Shown in pieces: positions 17,722-25,560 of a stretch of 32,525 nt of DNA. Origin of the DNA: Saprospiraceae bacterium (GTDB taxonomy: Bacteria > Bacteroidota > Bacteroidia > Chitinophagales > Saprospiraceae); the NCBI GenBank assembly GCA_027488135.1, contig JAIYCH010000012.1, forward strand, positions 1 to 32,525, given 5' to 3'. The notes under the pieces are model-generated. The model saw only the letters and a program-made list of their open reading frames with translations. It was not told the DNA's origin and searched no databases. Every line of letters begins with the position of its first letter. The stretch's first letter is position 1. A program made the position numbers and the translations under genes.

Positions 17722-18192
17722 TTAAGCGGCTTCAATGGTAATTCCTTCACAAGCAAATACAATAGATTCAATCGCTGCATCACTTGTTTGAGAATTCATA
17801 TCAGTAGGCGTTATTTTCTTTGGAAATGCACCAGTTACCGTCCATGTCATTTTTGGAGAAGCGTCTTCATCCAATAATTTTATAACTAAGGTAAGCCTCT
17901 CATAAGTATTCAACTGAATTTTTATGAGCCAGTCATAGAAAGAATTGTCAGTGGTAAATACTCCTTTTTTGAGGGTAATATCACCATATTTCATTAGACC
18001 TGGCATCTTGATCGTTGAGTGAACAGGGCTATTTCCGTGACGATATTCTACTACATCGGTTTCAATATCTAAACCTGAAACTTCCTGAAAAGGAAGATCT
18101 GTTTGATCACCTATGTCAACAGAAAAGTAAAATTTTGGTAGAGGCCAATTTTGGTCTTGATCTGCACCAGTGCCTGGCGTTGGAGCTGCCAT
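17722..18192 (-). CDS. CIS major inner tube protein 1 (gp19 family, Afp1-like)
   Basis: A 156-aa gp19-fold tube protein. Visible family marks: 'FYFSVDIGDQ' strand, 'FQEVSGLDIETDVVEYRHG' (the conserved 'F.EVSGL..E...YR.G' block, residues 35-53), 'YGDITLKKGVF' loop and the C-terminal 'AAIESIVFACEGI' strand. Hexameric rings of this protein would build the length of the tube that is driven out of the sheath. The gene lies 32 bp after the sheath gene and before the hairpin at 17650-17680, so sheath and this tube gene may form a highly expressed pair. It matches the family consensus better than tube 2, hence the call as major tube. Confidence 0.93.
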   Translation of the reverse strand: MAAPTPGTGADQDQNWPLPKFYFSVDIGDQTDLPFQEVSGLDIETDVVEYRHGNSPVHSTIKMPGLMKYGDITLKKGVFTTDNSFYDWLIKIQLNTYERLTLVIKLLDEDASPKMTWTVTGAFPKKITPTDMNSQTSDAAIESIVFACEGITIEAA

Positions 18193-18224
18193 ATAATTAA
18201 GTATTTATTGTTAGTTAATTAGGA

Positions 18225-19724
18225 TTATGATTTTTGTTGTTGTTGTTGGAACGTGATGACGATAAATTCTGCCGGACGAACAATCGCTACTTTTACTGTA
18301 AGTTTTAACATACCGTCTAAGATATCATTGGCTGTCATTGTTGAACCTAATCCAATTTCAACAGAAAATGCATCGGTTGGCGTACTTCCCGCAAGAAGAC
18401 CCCCCTGCCACTGGTTATTAAGGAAATTCTCAATGGTTGCCTTAATGGATATCCATGTAGTGGCTGTATTTGGTTCAAAAACGTATCTTTCAGATGCAAT
18501 TTTAATGCTTTGCTCCAGGAATGTCATCGTCCTTCTCACTGAAATATATCTCCAATCCTGACTATTACCATCCAGGGTTCGTGCTCCCCAGACAATGGTT
18601 CCTTTTCCTGTAAAGGATCTGATGGCATTAATTGCTTTACCGTTCAATGGAAGGTTTAACTCTTCTTGTGCTTCATTGGTGATATTAACTACCGGAGATA
18701 TTACGTTACCAACACTAACATTAGCTGGTGATTTTGCAATATTTATAGAATTATCTACCATGGCATATACGCCAGCCATAGCAGCACTTGGAGGTAATAT
18801 ATTCAAAATTTCGCGCATATCAGCTAATATGCTTTTAAATGTTGGGCTTATTACTTTTAAAGTATCACTTAACAACAAAATTTCTACAGAGGTTGCTGCA
18901 GTGGCAATTTTTGCGATTTCCAATTTAATCAATTCTGCCCGGGCATCTCTGACTAATCCAGCAGACACACCATCTACAACTTCTTTAGTTAGTATTTCGA
19001 TAAGACCATCTTTATTGCTGATATTCGTAAAATCAACATCGCCTGCCTGAACTACTGTTGTTTGCAAGAATGGATAATAAGCTGCACCCCATTGAAGGAA
19101 ATTGGCGCCTACTCCTTCTCTGAACTTATTTATAATATCTTCGTCGTCAAATGTTCTTTCTTTGTCACCATTAAAAATATCCAAAATAGCAAACCGGTTC
19201 TTCATGGTGTAACCACAATGTAACAACATGGCTTGTTGAAGGGAAGCGCAATCTGCTTCTTCAAGTAAAATAGCCTCTGGAATTACCAATAAGGTAGGTT
19301 CCATATATTTCAAAAGAGTAACTAGACCTCTTCCGTTAGCAGGATCGTTAAAGTCAATAGCTTTGATTCCACTTCCATAATTTCCTATAGATACCACATA
19401 ACAATCACCCCCACCATTTGAATAAAAATGACGTAGCGCACTATGCAAAAGATACCTTGTGCCCTGGTCAACCGTCAAGGTGTAACCAGTATTGTCATTT
19501 GGCTCAATACTGAATTTTGTTTTTGGTGCACCACCAAACATTTCTTCGTATTCAGCTAATGAGGTAATTCTGGTTGGTACGTTAGTAAGTGGTTTGTTGC
19601 CTCTTGCCGCACGTGAAGTGTAACCAATAAACGCGGGTACTGCGGTTGATACTGGAACCACAGACGAAGAAAAAGCACTCTTTTCTTCAATATAGACTCC
19701 AGGCGTTGCTAATACTTTTGCCAT
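18225..19724 (-). CDS. Contractile sheath protein (Afp2/3/4-like)
   Basis: A 499-aa phage tail sheath family protein. The start 'MAKVLATPGVYIEE' with 'VPVSTAVPAFIGYTSRAARG' is the classic N-terminal sheath signature, and the end has the conserved 'MLKLTVKVAIVRPAEFIVIT' strand, the part donated to neighbouring subunits in the sheath mesh. Central 'ISVRRTMTFLEQSIKIAS' and 'TTWISIKATIENFLN' are the conserved C-terminal-domain helices. It is the only sheath gene in the window, while Afp has three. The last residues are a five-Gln tract and KS, coded by a ttg repeat on the + strand (about 18234-18248). An 87-bp AT-rich gap upstream could hold its own promoter. Confidence 0.96.
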   Translation of the reverse strand: MAKVLATPGVYIEEKSAFSSSVVPVSTAVPAFIGYTSRAARGNKPLTNVPTRITSLAEYEEMFGGAPKTKFSIEPNDNTGYTLTVDQGTRYLLHSALRHFYSNGGGDCYVVSIGNYGSGIKAIDFNDPANGRGLVTLLKYMEPTLLVIPEAILLEEADCASLQQAMLLHCGYTMKNRFAILDIFNGDKERTFDDEDIINKFREGVGANFLQWGAAYYPFLQTTVVQAGDVDFTNISNKDGLIEILTKEVVDGVSAGLVRDARAELIKLEIAKIATAATSVEILLLSDTLKVISPTFKSILADMREILNILPPSAAMAGVYAMVDNSINIAKSPANVSVGNVISPVVNITNEAQEELNLPLNGKAINAIRSFTGKGTIVWGARTLDGNSQDWRYISVRRTMTFLEQSIKIASERYVFEPNTATTWISIKATIENFLNNQWQGGLLAGSTPTDAFSVEIGLGSTMTANDILDGMLKLTVKVAIVRPAEFIVITFQQQQQKS

Positions 19725-19772
19725 GCCGTTTTAATTAATTTAATGGTGTTTTTAGAATAATTCCTTAAAACT

Positions 19773-19803
19773 AATAATTATTTAGTAATAATTATATATC
19801 AAC
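19773..19803 (-). promoter_or_regulatory. Weak Bacteroidota-type promoter candidate before the sheath gene
   Basis: In the 87-bp gap before the sheath gene the minus strand has GTTG at 19803-19800, then 19 nt, then TAATTATT at 19780-19773. Spacing fits the Bacteroidota sigma-ABfr pattern (TTTG, 19 nt, TAnnTTTG), but the -7 box matches only partly. The -7 end overlaps a 10-bp direct repeat (TAATAATTAT at 19772-19781 and 19786-19795, period 14). Considered a candidate only. Confidence 0.28.
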
Positions 19804-19811
19804 CATTTATT

Positions 19812-20651
19812 TTATATAAAAATAAATTCCTGAACGAAAAACTTATCTTCCTTTTTGTCGTAATGTACCGAGGTGGGATTAGGACATGGTAAACTTTTAA
19901 TGAGTTGATTTTCAGTATTTTTATTTTTGTTTAGATAAAGACCGAGTATTTTCGTTGGTCTCTCTTTTAGCGGTAAACTATTTTCGGAGATAAATAATAA
20001 TCCATCTTTTCCATTAGGTAATTTTACCATCCCTTTTGAATTAAATGAAATACTGTCTTTTTGGTTTTTTTCGTAAATGTAAAGATAATCAGCTTCTTCC
20101 ATGTACCTGCTCGGGCCGTAAATAAAATATTTCCAAAAAACGTTTCTTTCTTTAAATTGAATAGAATGTTTAATAGGTAATAGTTTATTTCTTTGCGCTG
20201 AATCGAGACCAAATAGTTCATTTTCTTTATTAATACATAAACTTATTTTACCAATTATTCCCGCTTCGGAGGACTCTCGGCAAATATCAATAGACACTAA
20301 ATCAGTAGTATGTAATAATTCCCTTCCTGGAATATGCTCAAAATCAATCTGCTGATTTGAACTAAATGGGAGTTCAGTAAAATTTAAAAATTGAGGATTT
20401 TTATTTTTCAAGTAAAATGTTAAAGTCAATGCTCCGCCATAACAAAAATGATTGAAGTCTTTATTTGCATCTATTATTAATATAATTTTATTTGTTTCTT
20501 GCTTTGTAACCACACCATATTCTCCCAATAACTGTGAGGTTTCCTTACTCATCTCAAATGAAAAATCTCCACATTTGTTATGGATGTAGTACCCATGAAA
20601 TATAGAAATGGATAAAAGTTCCTGAAATTGAACGGTGTAATTTATTTGCAT
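19812..20651 (-). CDS. Unrecognised CIS-associated protein between cap and sheath genes
   Basis: I do not recognise a domain in this 279-aa protein. It has no signal peptide or membrane segment. It reads as mostly beta: 'MQINYTVQFQELLSISIFHG' at the start, a middle with 'LTLTFYLKNKNPQFLNFTEL', and a C-terminal 'FFVQEFIFI' strand. It starts 15 bp after the DUF4255 cap-family gene and ends 87 bp before the sheath gene, so it belongs to the structural part of the cluster. A cap adaptor, sheath-end or lumen protein is possible; AlgoCIS is known to have additional cap-side proteins, but I cannot show homology. Its codon use and base composition match its neighbours. Confidence 0.6.
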   Translation of the reverse strand: MQINYTVQFQELLSISIFHGYYIHNKCGDFSFEMSKETSQLLGEYGVVTKQETNKIILIIDANKDFNHFCYGGALTLTFYLKNKNPQFLNFTELPFSSNQQIDFEHIPGRELLHTTDLVSIDICRESSEAGIIGKISLCINKENELFGLDSAQRNKLLPIKHSIQFKERNVFWKYFIYGPSRYMEEADYLYIYEKNQKDSISFNSKGMVKLPNGKDGLLFISENSLPLKERPTKILGLYLNKNKNTENQLIKSLPCPNPTSVHYDKKEDKFFVQEFIFI

Positions 20652-20666
20652 TAGGATGGCTGCCTT

Positions 20667-21212
20667 TTATTTAGGTGTAAATAATAAAGGTATAATTTCT
20701 TCATTCATTGCATATTGATTGAAATTTAACATTCTAAATTTATATACAATGGAAGGTAAATATTTTCCGCCTAACATACTCCATATATTACTTAAAACAG
20801 GAAATTCCAGGTTGATTATTTCTACGGTTATTTTATCTACTTCAGCAGGAAGAGATGGGGTATTTTGCGGGTTAAAAGTATGCTGTCCCTGAAAAAAATA
20901 GATTACGGCAGAGAGAAATCTTAATCCTTCCCGATAGTTGTTTTCAGGAAAATTTGCGGCGAATAATACATATAGATTGATATAAATGGATGGGTTTGAG
21001 CCACTAAATTGATTATACCCCGTGTTTCTGATGAGTTTTTCTTCTTCGACATTGATCAGTGTAATAGATATTTTGTTTTCAGAGTCCATCGTTGAGGCAC
21101 CAGAACTATTCCCAATAGAGGTAACTATTACGCGGTCATCCATTTCGCCAAAGGAATTTTTTAAATATTCATTCAATTGGCTTCCAATAATAGGCAGAAC
21201 GTTTTGTATCAT
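20667..21212 (-). CDS. DUF4255 cap / tube terminator protein, Afp16-like
   Basis: A 181-aa protein of the DUF4255/Pvc16 N-terminal family. Visible marks are the start 'MIQNVLPIIGSQLNEYLKN', 'ISITLINVEEEKLIRN' (residues 48-63), 'PSIYINLYVLFAANF', and the C-terminal 'FPVLSNIWSMLGGKYLPSIV' with 'YKFRML'. In Afp/PVC the Afp16 protein caps the distal end of tube and sheath and stops elongation. It is about 100 residues shorter than Afp16, having the N-terminal domain only, as common for Bacteroidota homologues. It is 2 bp from the upstream small membrane-protein gene, tying the membrane-protein group to the structural genes in one transcription unit. Confidence 0.9.
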   Translation of the reverse strand: MIQNVLPIIGSQLNEYLKNSFGEMDDRVIVTSIGNSSGASTMDSENKISITLINVEEEKLIRNTGYNQFSGSNPSIYINLYVLFAANFPENNYREGLRFLSAVIYFFQGQHTFNPQNTPSLPAEVDKITVEIINLEFPVLSNIWSMLGGKYLPSIVYKFRMLNFNQYAMNEEIIPLLFTPK

Positions 21213-21214
21213 GG

Positions 21215-21475
21215 TTATGGGTTTCCTGAGGTGGCATCATGTACACCAACTAATTTTAATAATGCTTTAACGACAATTCTAACAATGTAAACACAAATAA
21301 ACATCACCAGCCACCCAATCATAAAAAGCTGGACGGTAAATACCTTTTCCACTTCGTTTAAACCTGGATTTGCGCTGGTTAATTTTAGCAATCCCAGGAA
21401 AACAAATGAAAGGGGAACGGCAAGTACCGAAGCTATAATAAACCACATGAGTTCTTTTAAAATTGTTTTTTTCAT
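21215..21475 (-). CDS. Small two-helix membrane protein
   Basis: An 86-aa protein with two hydrophobic helices (about residues 11-31 and 47-70). A longer frame opens at 21712, but that part lies within the GH18 gene in another frame and its translation looks random; I place the start at ATG 21475-21473 ('MKKTILKELMWFIIAS'), 8 bp after the GH18 stop. Both ends should be cytoplasmic or both periplasmic, with a short charged loop between helices. No family is recognised. Its close packing between the GH18 and cap genes suggests a membrane partner of one of them; its size and topology would also fit a holin-like protein, but nothing in the sequence proves that. Confidence 0.7.
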   Translation of the reverse strand: MKKTILKELMWFIIASVLAVPLSFVFLGLLKLTSANPGLNEVEKVFTVQLFMIGWLVMFICVYIVRIVVKALLKLVGVHDATSGNP

Positions 21476-21483
21476 AGAGATGG

Positions 21484-23223
21484 TCAGGGTCTTTTTATAT
21501 TGATATTTACTTGTAATTTTTGGATAAAGTAAAATACAAACGCACCAAAAAGGAAAGCTATCAAAAGGGAAATTCTTTGATCGGTAAACCAGTTCATCAC
21601 ACTGAGCAAGGGAACTATGAGCAGTGTCATAATAAGCATAAAAAGATATCTGAAGAATTGTTGGCCTAAAATGCCTGTTCTTACACGCCAGTCTGCAAAG
21701 GCTATAACCCATCCAATTACCACAGAAAGGGCAAAAAGCAGGTAAGTTAAAGTTAAGATATCTCGGTATCTCATCATAAAACTACCCATTGAAACGGGGA
21801 AACCATCGGCTTCATTTATTGGATTGACAACCGCTGTTGTGTCAGTAGTAAATTGGTTGTCAAGTAATTGCCATAAATCTGTATAGCCATTATCGTAGCC
21901 CAAAGCCCAAATGCCTACTCCTTTTAGTCCATAGCTCAAGGCTAAATTATACTTTTTCTCTAAGGAGGCTGCATTATCGAACCAACATTCCACCGATGTG
22001 CTGTCGCCAAACTCCAGGAAAAAATAATTGGTCATACTAACAAAATCATATTGGGGTGTATAATTTGCTCCGTAAAGATTCATTACTTCCCGATAAGGGA
22101 TATCCTTGTCATAATAGGTGTCATATACTCCTTTACTATTGATTTTACCTTTCCATTGAGCGCCGTAATAGGGGAGGGCCAAAACGGTTTTACCCATATT
22201 CAGCTGATTTTTTGCATAATAATCTAAGGTGCTTTGTAAACTTATCCCATTCCTATTGGTCGTTCTTAAGGGTGATACAGCGCCGGTAATTCCTTTACCT
22301 TTATGATAATCATAACCCATAATAACCATTAAATCTACCAATTCGCCTAATTTTACATTGTCAAATGCTTCCCGTGTACTGTATGAAGGTAAGGTTATGG
22401 AGAGAAAAACCTTACCTGAAGGCATTTTATTAGAAAGATTTGATCGAAGTAAGGTTACAAAATTGACTAAAGATTCTTTGTGCTTCTCCGGTACATTCTC
22501 AAAATTTAAATCGACGCCATCTGCATTTCTCGCAAGGATTAAGCTGGCAATACTATCAGAAAAGGTATTCCATGACGCTGGGTTCGATAAAAATCGGTCA
22601 TTTTCAGAGACACCATGACTCGCCATGCTTAGCAGCACCCGGGTTCCATGAGCCTTCGCAGAATCGATCATGGAGGTCGTTCTCCACTCTTGCATTTGTG
22701 CAGGATTAGTATAAGAACCTGTCTCTGGATCAACGATATAAGCAAAATAGGCAACGGTACTCAATAACGAAAAATCATACGATTCCCAGGCTGATCCCAT
22801 CCAATGCGGATGCCAGCCAAACACTTCATATTTTTTATTTAATTTTCTGTTCGTTGGACTTTTGATAAAATATATCTGTTGTACGGAATCCCAGTAAAAA
22901 TTATTAGCTTTTAATTTATTTGGGTTATTTGGATTTAAAAAATCATATAAATAAGCATACCTGTTTAGCATGTTTTGCTGTTCGGGGGTAGCCAGACTTT
23001 CTTTCATTTTTTTTTGATCCTCAGAAGATAATTCTTCGTCGCCCATACCCAGCGCCTTTTGAATTTTTGACGCGTCCTTATATATATATCGCAACGTGGA
23101 TTCGGTCTGTCTGCTACTTCTTTTAGCTTTAAAATAGGCATCTTTTGCCTCACAAGAATAAAACAGAAGACTTAACACGATAAAATAAATGACAAATCTA
23201 AAGGGTAGGATTTGCTTGATCAT
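21484..23223 (-). CDS. GH18-family hydrolase-like protein with C-terminal membrane anchor
   Basis: A 579-aa protein with an N-terminal export signal (hydrophobic residues 8-22, possible lipobox 'LFYSC' with Cys24), a GH18 barrel (about 130-455) and three C-terminal membrane helices (about 489-509, 523-545, 551-568). The GH18 catalytic strand reads DGVDLNFE at 235-242: the acid Glu242 is kept, but the last Asp of DxxDxDxE is Asn. 'MVIMGYDYH' matches the later barrel strand, and 'GLKGVGIWALGYDNG' the last. GH18 proteins of this shape include spore-cortex GlcNAcases as well as chitinases; peptidoglycan or chitin is thus the likely substrate if active. Export plus anchor would hold the barrel in the periplasm on the inner membrane. 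Its ATG overlaps the upstream stop (ATGA, 23220-23223) and an 8-bp gap precedes the next gene, so it is tightly bound to this locus. Confidence 0.85.
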   Translation of the reverse strand: MIKQILPFRFVIYFIVLSLLFYSCEAKDAYFKAKRSSRQTESTLRYIYKDASKIQKALGMGDEELSSEDQKKMKESLATPEQQNMLNRYAYLYDFLNPNNPNKLKANNFYWDSVQQIYFIKSPTNRKLNKKYEVFGWHPHWMGSAWESYDFSLLSTVAYFAYIVDPETGSYTNPAQMQEWRTTSMIDSAKAHGTRVLLSMASHGVSENDRFLSNPASWNTFSDSIASLILARNADGVDLNFENVPEKHKESLVNFVTLLRSNLSNKMPSGKVFLSITLPSYSTREAFDNVKLGELVDLMVIMGYDYHKGKGITGAVSPLRTTNRNGISLQSTLDYYAKNQLNMGKTVLALPYYGAQWKGKINSKGVYDTYYDKDIPYREVMNLYGANYTPQYDFVSMTNYFFLEFGDSTSVECWFDNAASLEKKYNLALSYGLKGVGIWALGYDNGYTDLWQLLDNQFTTDTTAVVNPINEADGFPVSMGSFMMRYRDILTLTYLLFALSVVIGWVIAFADWRVRTGILGQQFFRYLFMLIMTLLIVPLLSVMNWFTDQRISLLIAFLFGAFVFYFIQKLQVNINIKRP

Positions 23224-24410
23224 TCTGTATATATTTTAAAATATCGAACCAATTCCGGTATTTTGTTTACAACTTGTTCTGTAAATGGCTTTCCTTCCAG
23301 ATAAATACTTTTAAAAAAAATGGATTGTTCTACTATTCCATTGGTATTGAGGCAAGCCAAATATAATAATTTTTTGTTGTATTTTGAAGTGGGCTCTATT
23401 ATCTTACCATAATTTGGACCGTTATTGGGTGCAAAAGTTAAGGTGGATGGAGAATATTTTTCGTTACGGGTCAATTTTAACGCATTAGATTCATTAACAA
23501 AGGCACAGGTCAGGCCTTTAGGTTCGGAATTAGGTAGAAAATGAATTTTCCCGGACGCATAATCTGTAAGTGCATCCTTTTCGGCTATCACGGACTTAAA
23601 TTCAGTGATATTTTTTTGCTGATATCCAATCCAATAAACCCAGCCTTTCCCGTTTTTTGCCTCATTAAAGGGTATAGGAAACATAAAATAAGGTGTTTTT
23701 GTAAGATCTAAGGTGGCTCCAATGCTGAATGATTGTTCTGCTAAAGGCAGGTACTGCAATTCTTCCCTGGTGATCATGGCGGTATCGAGGGTAAATAAAG
23801 TATCTACAGCCTCCTTAATTACTATTTTCTTTTCCTTTATTAAATTTCGCACAAATAACTTCGTTTTGAGAGGAAAATAATTCCTGTTATTCAGTTTAAC
23901 GGTTATTTCCCCCGTTTCCATAGCAGGTATTTTTACATAAACCTTTTCTTTTTTTGCCAACTTTAATTTTGAATATACGGGTATTTTTCCGAAAGATACC
24001 TCTACAGAACTTAATTTAAAAAAGGATGAATGTTTAATATATATTTGTAATGTATCTCCTTTATTTACTGGATAAGTATATTCCAGTTTATCTTTTTTTG
24101 GCACTAATACTTGAACAGTAGCATGAGTAACGGAATCTTTTTTAGGATTTTTAATCATTGACTTAATCTCACTTAAGGTATAATTTAATATTAAAGTATC
24201 ACCTAATTTTAATTTTTCTTGAAGGCTATCAATAAATGATGTCTTTGGTAGAGATTTATCTTTAATAATGGTAGAAACAGCTTTTTCAGCTTTATCTGTA
24301 AGTTTATCGAGTAAATCAGCTTGTTTTATTTGAGCTATACCATTTGTTAAACAAAATAAAAGGCATATAACAAATAGGAATGGTGATATTTTAGAAGTCA
24401 ATGGTATCAT
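23220..24410 (-). CDS. Exported protein of unknown function in the CIS locus
   Basis: A 396-aa protein with an N-terminal signal peptide (hydrophobic core 10-22, likely cleavage after 'NGIAQ' at residue 27). Residues 28-60 form a charged helix; the rest alternates short beta strands with Lys-rich linkers ('VKIPAMETGEITVKLNNRNY' looks like an Ig-type strand pair), and the C-terminal half has 'GWVYWIGYQQ' and 'LLYLACLNTNG'. I recognise no family. It would be periplasmic or surface-exposed and is encoded between the DUF4407 and GH18 membrane proteins; the 4-bp overlap with the GH18 gene suggests coupled translation and similar amounts, hence a possible partner in an envelope complex. Confidence 0.7.
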   Translation of the reverse strand: MIPLTSKISPFLFVICLLFCLTNGIAQIKQADLLDKLTDKAEKAVSTIIKDKSLPKTSFIDSLQEKLKLGDTLILNYTLSEIKSMIKNPKKDSVTHATVQVLVPKKDKLEYTYPVNKGDTLQIYIKHSSFFKLSSVEVSFGKIPVYSKLKLAKKEKVYVKIPAMETGEITVKLNNRNYFPLKTKLFVRNLIKEKKIVIKEAVDTLFTLDTAMITREELQYLPLAEQSFSIGATLDLTKTPYFMFPIPFNEAKNGKGWVYWIGYQQKNITEFKSVIAEKDALTDYASGKIHFLPNSEPKGLTCAFVNESNALKLTRNEKYSPSTLTFAPNNGPNYGKIIEPTSKYNKKLLYLACLNTNGIVEQSIFFKSIYLEGKPFTEQVVNKIPELVRYFKIYTE

Positions 24411-24423
24411 AGTGCTTTCATTA

Positions 24424-25512
24424 TTATTTTTTATTTAAAAGTTGCTTAACCAACTTTTCTTGAAGTTGAGCTAACTGAATGGCTGTTTCTTCTTTTTTTG
24501 ACCTTTCAGCTGTTGGTTTTTCTTGTTCTTTTTTATAAGAGGCATTCACTTCTTTAGCTCGTTTCAAGGAAGAATCTGGAGGTGATTTTGATTCTTGAAT
24601 CTGCCCAAAATAAGCCATTTTATATGGGTATTCTTTCCCTTGAAGTAAATGATCATAAGGGCCAATGGGCGCAAATAATTTAGATAAAATAGGGGCAGTT
24701 TCTAGGAAAATAAAGAGCAATAAAATTGCAAAAGAAGTATTTCCTGATAGGGCAGACAAAGCCTCCAATCTGGCTAATAATCCTTTGGAAAAATGTTTAC
24801 TTAGCTCCTGGTTTTCTTCATTTTTTTCGTCGTTCAACTTTGCTTTTTCTTTAGACAATAAAGATAATCTGGTATTTATTTTAGATTCAATGATCTGATG
24901 TTCTTTTGTGTACGATTCATATTTCTGTTGTTTTCTTACACATTCACTGCCTCTGCCTGAATTACCTGTGCCACAGGTGCCATCACATTCGCATTTATAT
25001 TGAGCATAATATGATTCTTTTAATTGGAAACTTTTATTTAATTCAGCTTGGTATTTATTTTCATTACGTTCAATTTGTCTGAATTTTAGTTCATATTGCT
25101 CATCTATAAGAAGGGCTTTTTCTCTTTTTATCTCTAATAATTTAAAATCTATTTCTGATTGGAATAATTTTAATTCAAGTGGTTTAGAAATAACCAAAGC
25201 AATAAAAACAGCCATTAATATTCTCGGCAATGCTTGTAAAAATTCAGCTAAGGGCCTTCCTTTTTTGCGGAAACTGGAGACTAAAAAACGGTCCAAATTA
25301 AAAATCAATGCGGCCCAGAGTAATGATAAAAAAACAGAGGATAAAACTTGTTCTAAAATAAGATAAAATGCAAAATAGGCCGACAGACCTGCCATTAAAG
25401 TGGTAAAATATACACTGGCACCAATGCCTGCATATTTTATTTTTTCCGATTCCGGACATTCTGCCATAATGTCCTTACTGACGCCTGCAGCAAAATGAAA
25501 TATTCTGGACAT
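24424..25512 (-). CDS. DUF4407 family membrane protein
   Basis: A 362-aa DUF4407 protein. Three helices lie at about 30-52, 56-76 and 96-112, with the family mark 'LIFNLDRFLV' (69-78), then a long charged coiled coil (about 117-250) and a fourth helix (258-280), then a Lys/Glu-rich tail. The loop in the coiled coil has 'YKCECDGTCGTGNSGRGSEC' (172-191), the DUF4407 Gly-rich block but with four Cys (174, 176, 180, 191). With an even number of helices, N- and C-terminus lie on one side and the coiled coil on the other, most likely the periplasm. The function of the family is unknown; the coiled coil could span part of the periplasm. It is 48 bp downstream of the first gene of the series and 13 bp upstream of the exported protein. 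Confidence 0.85.
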   Translation of the reverse strand: MSRIFHFAAGVSKDIMAECPESEKIKYAGIGASVYFTTLMAGLSAYFAFYLILEQVLSSVFLSLLWAALIFNLDRFLVSSFRKKGRPLAEFLQALPRILMAVFIALVISKPLELKLFQSEIDFKLLEIKREKALLIDEQYELKFRQIERNENKYQAELNKSFQLKESYYAQYKCECDGTCGTGNSGRGSECVRKQQKYESYTKEHQIIESKINTRLSLLSKEKAKLNDEKNEENQELSKHFSKGLLARLEALSALSGNTSFAILLLFIFLETAPILSKLFAPIGPYDHLLQGKEYPYKMAYFGQIQESKSPPDSSLKRAKEVNASYKKEQEKPTAERSKKEETAIQLAQLQEKLVKQLLNKK

Positions 25513-25560
25513 TTAAAAAAAATTCAATAATCTAAATAAAATAAAGGTATCAATTATTAA

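Noticed and set aside
18595-19050. 151-aa open frame on the + strand inside the sheath gene
   Set aside because: It is fully antisense to an unmistakable sheath gene, has no ribosome site or family resemblance, and is explained by the base pattern of the coding strand.
21476-21712. N-terminal extension of the small membrane protein to 21712
   Set aside because: The extension overlaps the GH18 gene out of frame and gives a random-looking Cys/Arg/Phe-rich sequence; the ATG at 21475 gives a clean two-helix protein.
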